This document shows, in pieces, positions 62,312-64,000 of a stretch of 64,000 nucleotides of DNA (position 1 is its first letter; each line of letters starts with the position of its first letter). The DNA is taken from contig CANLWG010000007.1 of assembly GCA_947494715.1 (NCBI GenBank), positions 186,001-250,000 of the forward strand, read 5' to 3'. Made by a program: the position numbers and the translations under genes. This stretch comes from an uncultured Flavobacteriaceae bacterium (GTDB lineage Bacteria; Bacteroidota; Bacteroidia; Flavobacteriales; Flavobacteriaceae). Under the pieces are notes generated by a model that searched no databases, was not told where the DNA came from, and was given only the letters and a program-made list of their open reading frames with translations.

Positions 62312-63580
62312 ATGAGACTTAGGGTCCGATTCCCTTTACTTTGGTTTCTTTTTGCACTTACCATAGGTCATTCGCAGGAAGATGTTGTGGCCAACGTGAA
62401 GATTCAAGGAACAAATCGGATTAAGCCGGACTTCATTAAAAAACTGATTGCCCTACAACCGGGAATGGTGTTGGATTCTACACTGATGGAGCAGGATATG
62501 ACCCGATTAAAACGTCTGCCCTCTGTATCCCATGCCTATTTTCAAGTCTTTTCCTCGGAAGATGGTAAACATAATGTTTTCTACAACATAAAGGAAAACT
62601 TTACATTGATTCCATTTGCCAATGTATACACCTCTACTAATGACGAATTTGCCTTTCGGATAGGGCTGCAGGAATTCAATTTTTTAGGACGAAACATTAC
62701 CTTGGGCGGATTTTATCAGTATGATATTTTTAACTCCTACGGATTGAGTTTTAGGGCACCCTACGTATTTGGCAAAAGGTTTGGATTGGCCTTCAACTAT
62801 AACAACTTTACGACCCAAGAACCGGTTTTTTTCCAGGACGACACTGCAGATTATCGATACAATAACAAAGGGTTTGAAATTTTGGGACTTTATGAACCGA
62901 ATTTCAAGAATCGTTTGGAATTGGGTTTTAGTCTGTTTACCGAGGATTATGAATACCTTTTTGGAGCCACCAGCCCAGAAGTACCTCAAGCTCTTACAGT
63001 GGACAAGCATTTGTTCAAACTCATCTATAATTTTGACAATGTGCAATACTATTATCAGTATTTGTCCGGTTTTAGAAGTACGCTTAACTTTCAATATGTG
63101 GGGACTACGGATATTAACCTTCCCGAGTTTTTGATTGGGTTCAATGATTTTGTGTATTTCCATAGGGTAGGTGATAGGGGTAACTGGGCCAATCGTCTAC
63201 GTTTGGGATTGGCCAGCAATGTTGATACCCCTTTCGCCCCATTTACCGTGGACAACAATTTGAATATTAGAGGTGTGGGAAATATCATTGATCGGGGTAC
63301 CGGGGCCATTGTACTCAACACGGAGTACAGACATACATTGGTGGACAAGGACTGGTTTGTACTTCAGAGCAATGTTTTTATAGATGGAGGTTCTTGGAGA
63401 AACCCTGGGGGCGATTTTAGCGATTTTGGAGACGATCAGAACATTCGGATTTATCCTGGGGTAGGACTTCGCTTTATCCATAAACGGATATTCAATGCAA
63501 TCTTTAGGATAGATTACGGGTATGGGATTACCAAGGAAGCGTCCCGTGGGGTGGTCTTTGGTATCGGGCAGTATTTTTAG
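62312..63580 (+). CDS. POTRA plus outer-membrane beta-barrel protein (BamA/TamA superfamily-like)
   Basis: 422 residues: SPI signal (FALTIGHSQE), one POTRA-like domain (residues ~25-95, VANVKIQGTNRIKPDFIKKL, LPSVSHAYF) and a C-terminal barrel ending in GVVFGIGQYF. The conserved RGVGN (substrate-latch type) motif of the Omp85 superfamily lies at about residue 315. It is much shorter than BamA and has a single POTRA, so it is a surface-antigen-family relative. Its client is unknown. Confidence 0.88.
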   Translation: MRLRVRFPLLWFLFALTIGHSQEDVVANVKIQGTNRIKPDFIKKLIALQPGMVLDSTLMEQDMTRLKRLPSVSHAYFQVFSSEDGKHNVFYNIKENFTLIPFANVYTSTNDEFAFRIGLQEFNFLGRNITLGGFYQYDIFNSYGLSFRAPYVFGKRFGLAFNYNNFTTQEPVFFQDDTADYRYNNKGFEILGLYEPNFKNRLELGFSLFTEDYEYLFGATSPEVPQALTVDKHLFKLIYNFDNVQYYYQYLSGFRSTLNFQYVGTTDINLPEFLIGFNDFVYFHRVGDRGNWANRLRLGLASNVDTPFAPFTVDNNLNIRGVGNIIDRGTGAIVLNTEYRHTLVDKDWFVLQSNVFIDGGSWRNPGGDFSDFGDDQNIRIYPGVGLRFIHKRIFNAIFRIDYGYGITKEASRGVVFGIGQYF

Positions 63581-63716
63581 GGGACACTTGTCTTGGGTAC
63601 CATAAATGGTTCGTTATACGGAATCGCTACAACTCACATTTCTGTTTTCAAGATGTAATTTCTGTCGGTTCCAATAATGTCGCTCTAATCTGATAAATCA
63701 GTAATTTGCTAAAAAA

Positions 63717-64000
63717 TTGAAGAGCTTGCATACCGCCGAACAAAAACTAAAGGAGCGCATCAAGGAGTTAACCTGTCTGTACGAGGTGACCTCCCTAATC
63801 GTTAACTGTGATTATGACAATGTAAAAACGGCCCTGAAGGGTATTGTACAATGTTTGGAACGTGCATGGCAATTCGATGAGGAGACCTATGTTTCACTAA
63901 GGACTTCGGTGTACAACATTAAGACGGCAGAAAAAGGCGAGGATTATGTTTTTTTGGAATCGCCTATCACCATATTCAATAAGCCTAAAGGAAGTATCAA
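63717..64000 (+). CDS. N-terminal part of a sensor protein (3' truncated)
   Basis: A frame open from TTG at 63717 to the end of the window; a stop lies four codons upstream of it and no ATG is available, so TTG is the likely start. The 94 residues read LKSLHTAEQKLKERIKEL, CLYEVTSLIVN and VKTALKGIVQCLERAWQF, a coiled-coil followed by a PAS/GAF-type start as in Flavobacteriaceae sensor histidine kinases. The kinase part lies outside the window, so the class is a guess from this N-terminal pattern. Confidence 0.65.
   Translation, partial: MKSLHTAEQKLKERIKELTCLYEVTSLIVNCDYDNVKTALKGIVQCLERAWQFDEETYVSLRTSVYNIKTAEKGEDYVFLESPITIFNKPKGSI

Overview
The window comes from a marine-type member of the Bacteroidota, most likely a Flavobacteriaceae genus close to Maribacter, Zobellia or Arenibacter; the genus cannot be fixed by eye. 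The evidence is a SusC/SusD pair, many SPII lipoproteins with Asp/Ser-rich mature ends, a type IX secretion C-terminal domain, arginine synthesis of the N-succinyl type, -7 promoter elements of the TAnnTTTG type, and AT-rich spacers with weak Shine-Dalgarno sites. No tRNA, rRNA, insertion sequence, phage gene or CRISPR array was seen.

Layout. 1-867: the 3' end of a large plug-domain protein. 871-17542 (minus strand): a SusC/SusD operon whose downstream genes are three long paralogous FG-GAP/VCBS-ASPIC lipoproteins, a small unknown lipoprotein and a beta-helix lipoprotein. It carries no polysaccharide-degrading enzyme. A divergent LacI-family regulator (17894-18928) follows, with operator-like palindromes in the shared spacer. 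19262-22789: a peptidase-containing ABC exporter and its HlyD adaptor. 23056-28069: beta-phosphoglucomutase, a GH65 disaccharide phosphorylase and a GH13 lipoprotein, an alpha-glucan module. 28178-36410: GDPD, a BaiN-like flavoprotein, DUF1697, TspO, two mevalonate-pathway enzymes, a UbiA prenyltransferase, a nitrilase and an RsuA-like pseudouridine synthase that lacks the usual catalytic Asp.

36581-48363 (minus strand) is a 12-gene arginine and proline operon in the order GNAT, argG, argC, proC, argD, proA, proB, argF', SDR, argB, argE, argH. Together the genes convert glutamate to arginine through blocked, probably succinylated, intermediates, and to proline. Just upstream lies the most interesting feature of the window. 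A 26-codon leader ORF ends in a cluster of Arg and Pro codons (ARPFFPRRRP). It is followed by four mutually complementary segments, the last of which covers the start codon of the first operon gene. This has the architecture of a ribosome-stalling attenuator sensing both end products.

48569-59244 (minus strand): a GT-C glycosyltransferase, an M64 peptidase with a T9SS tail and two lipoproteins, a processive GT2, a DPM1-like GT2, a MORN-repeat protein, a NapH/CcoG-like polyferredoxin and a NAD(P)/FAD oxidoreductase. 59481-63580 (plus strand): DUF547, an outer-membrane protein, a GH113-like lipoprotein and a POTRA plus beta-barrel protein. A sensor-type gene starts at 63717 and runs off the end. 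Function calls rest on motif recognition without database searches; regulatory calls are predictions.
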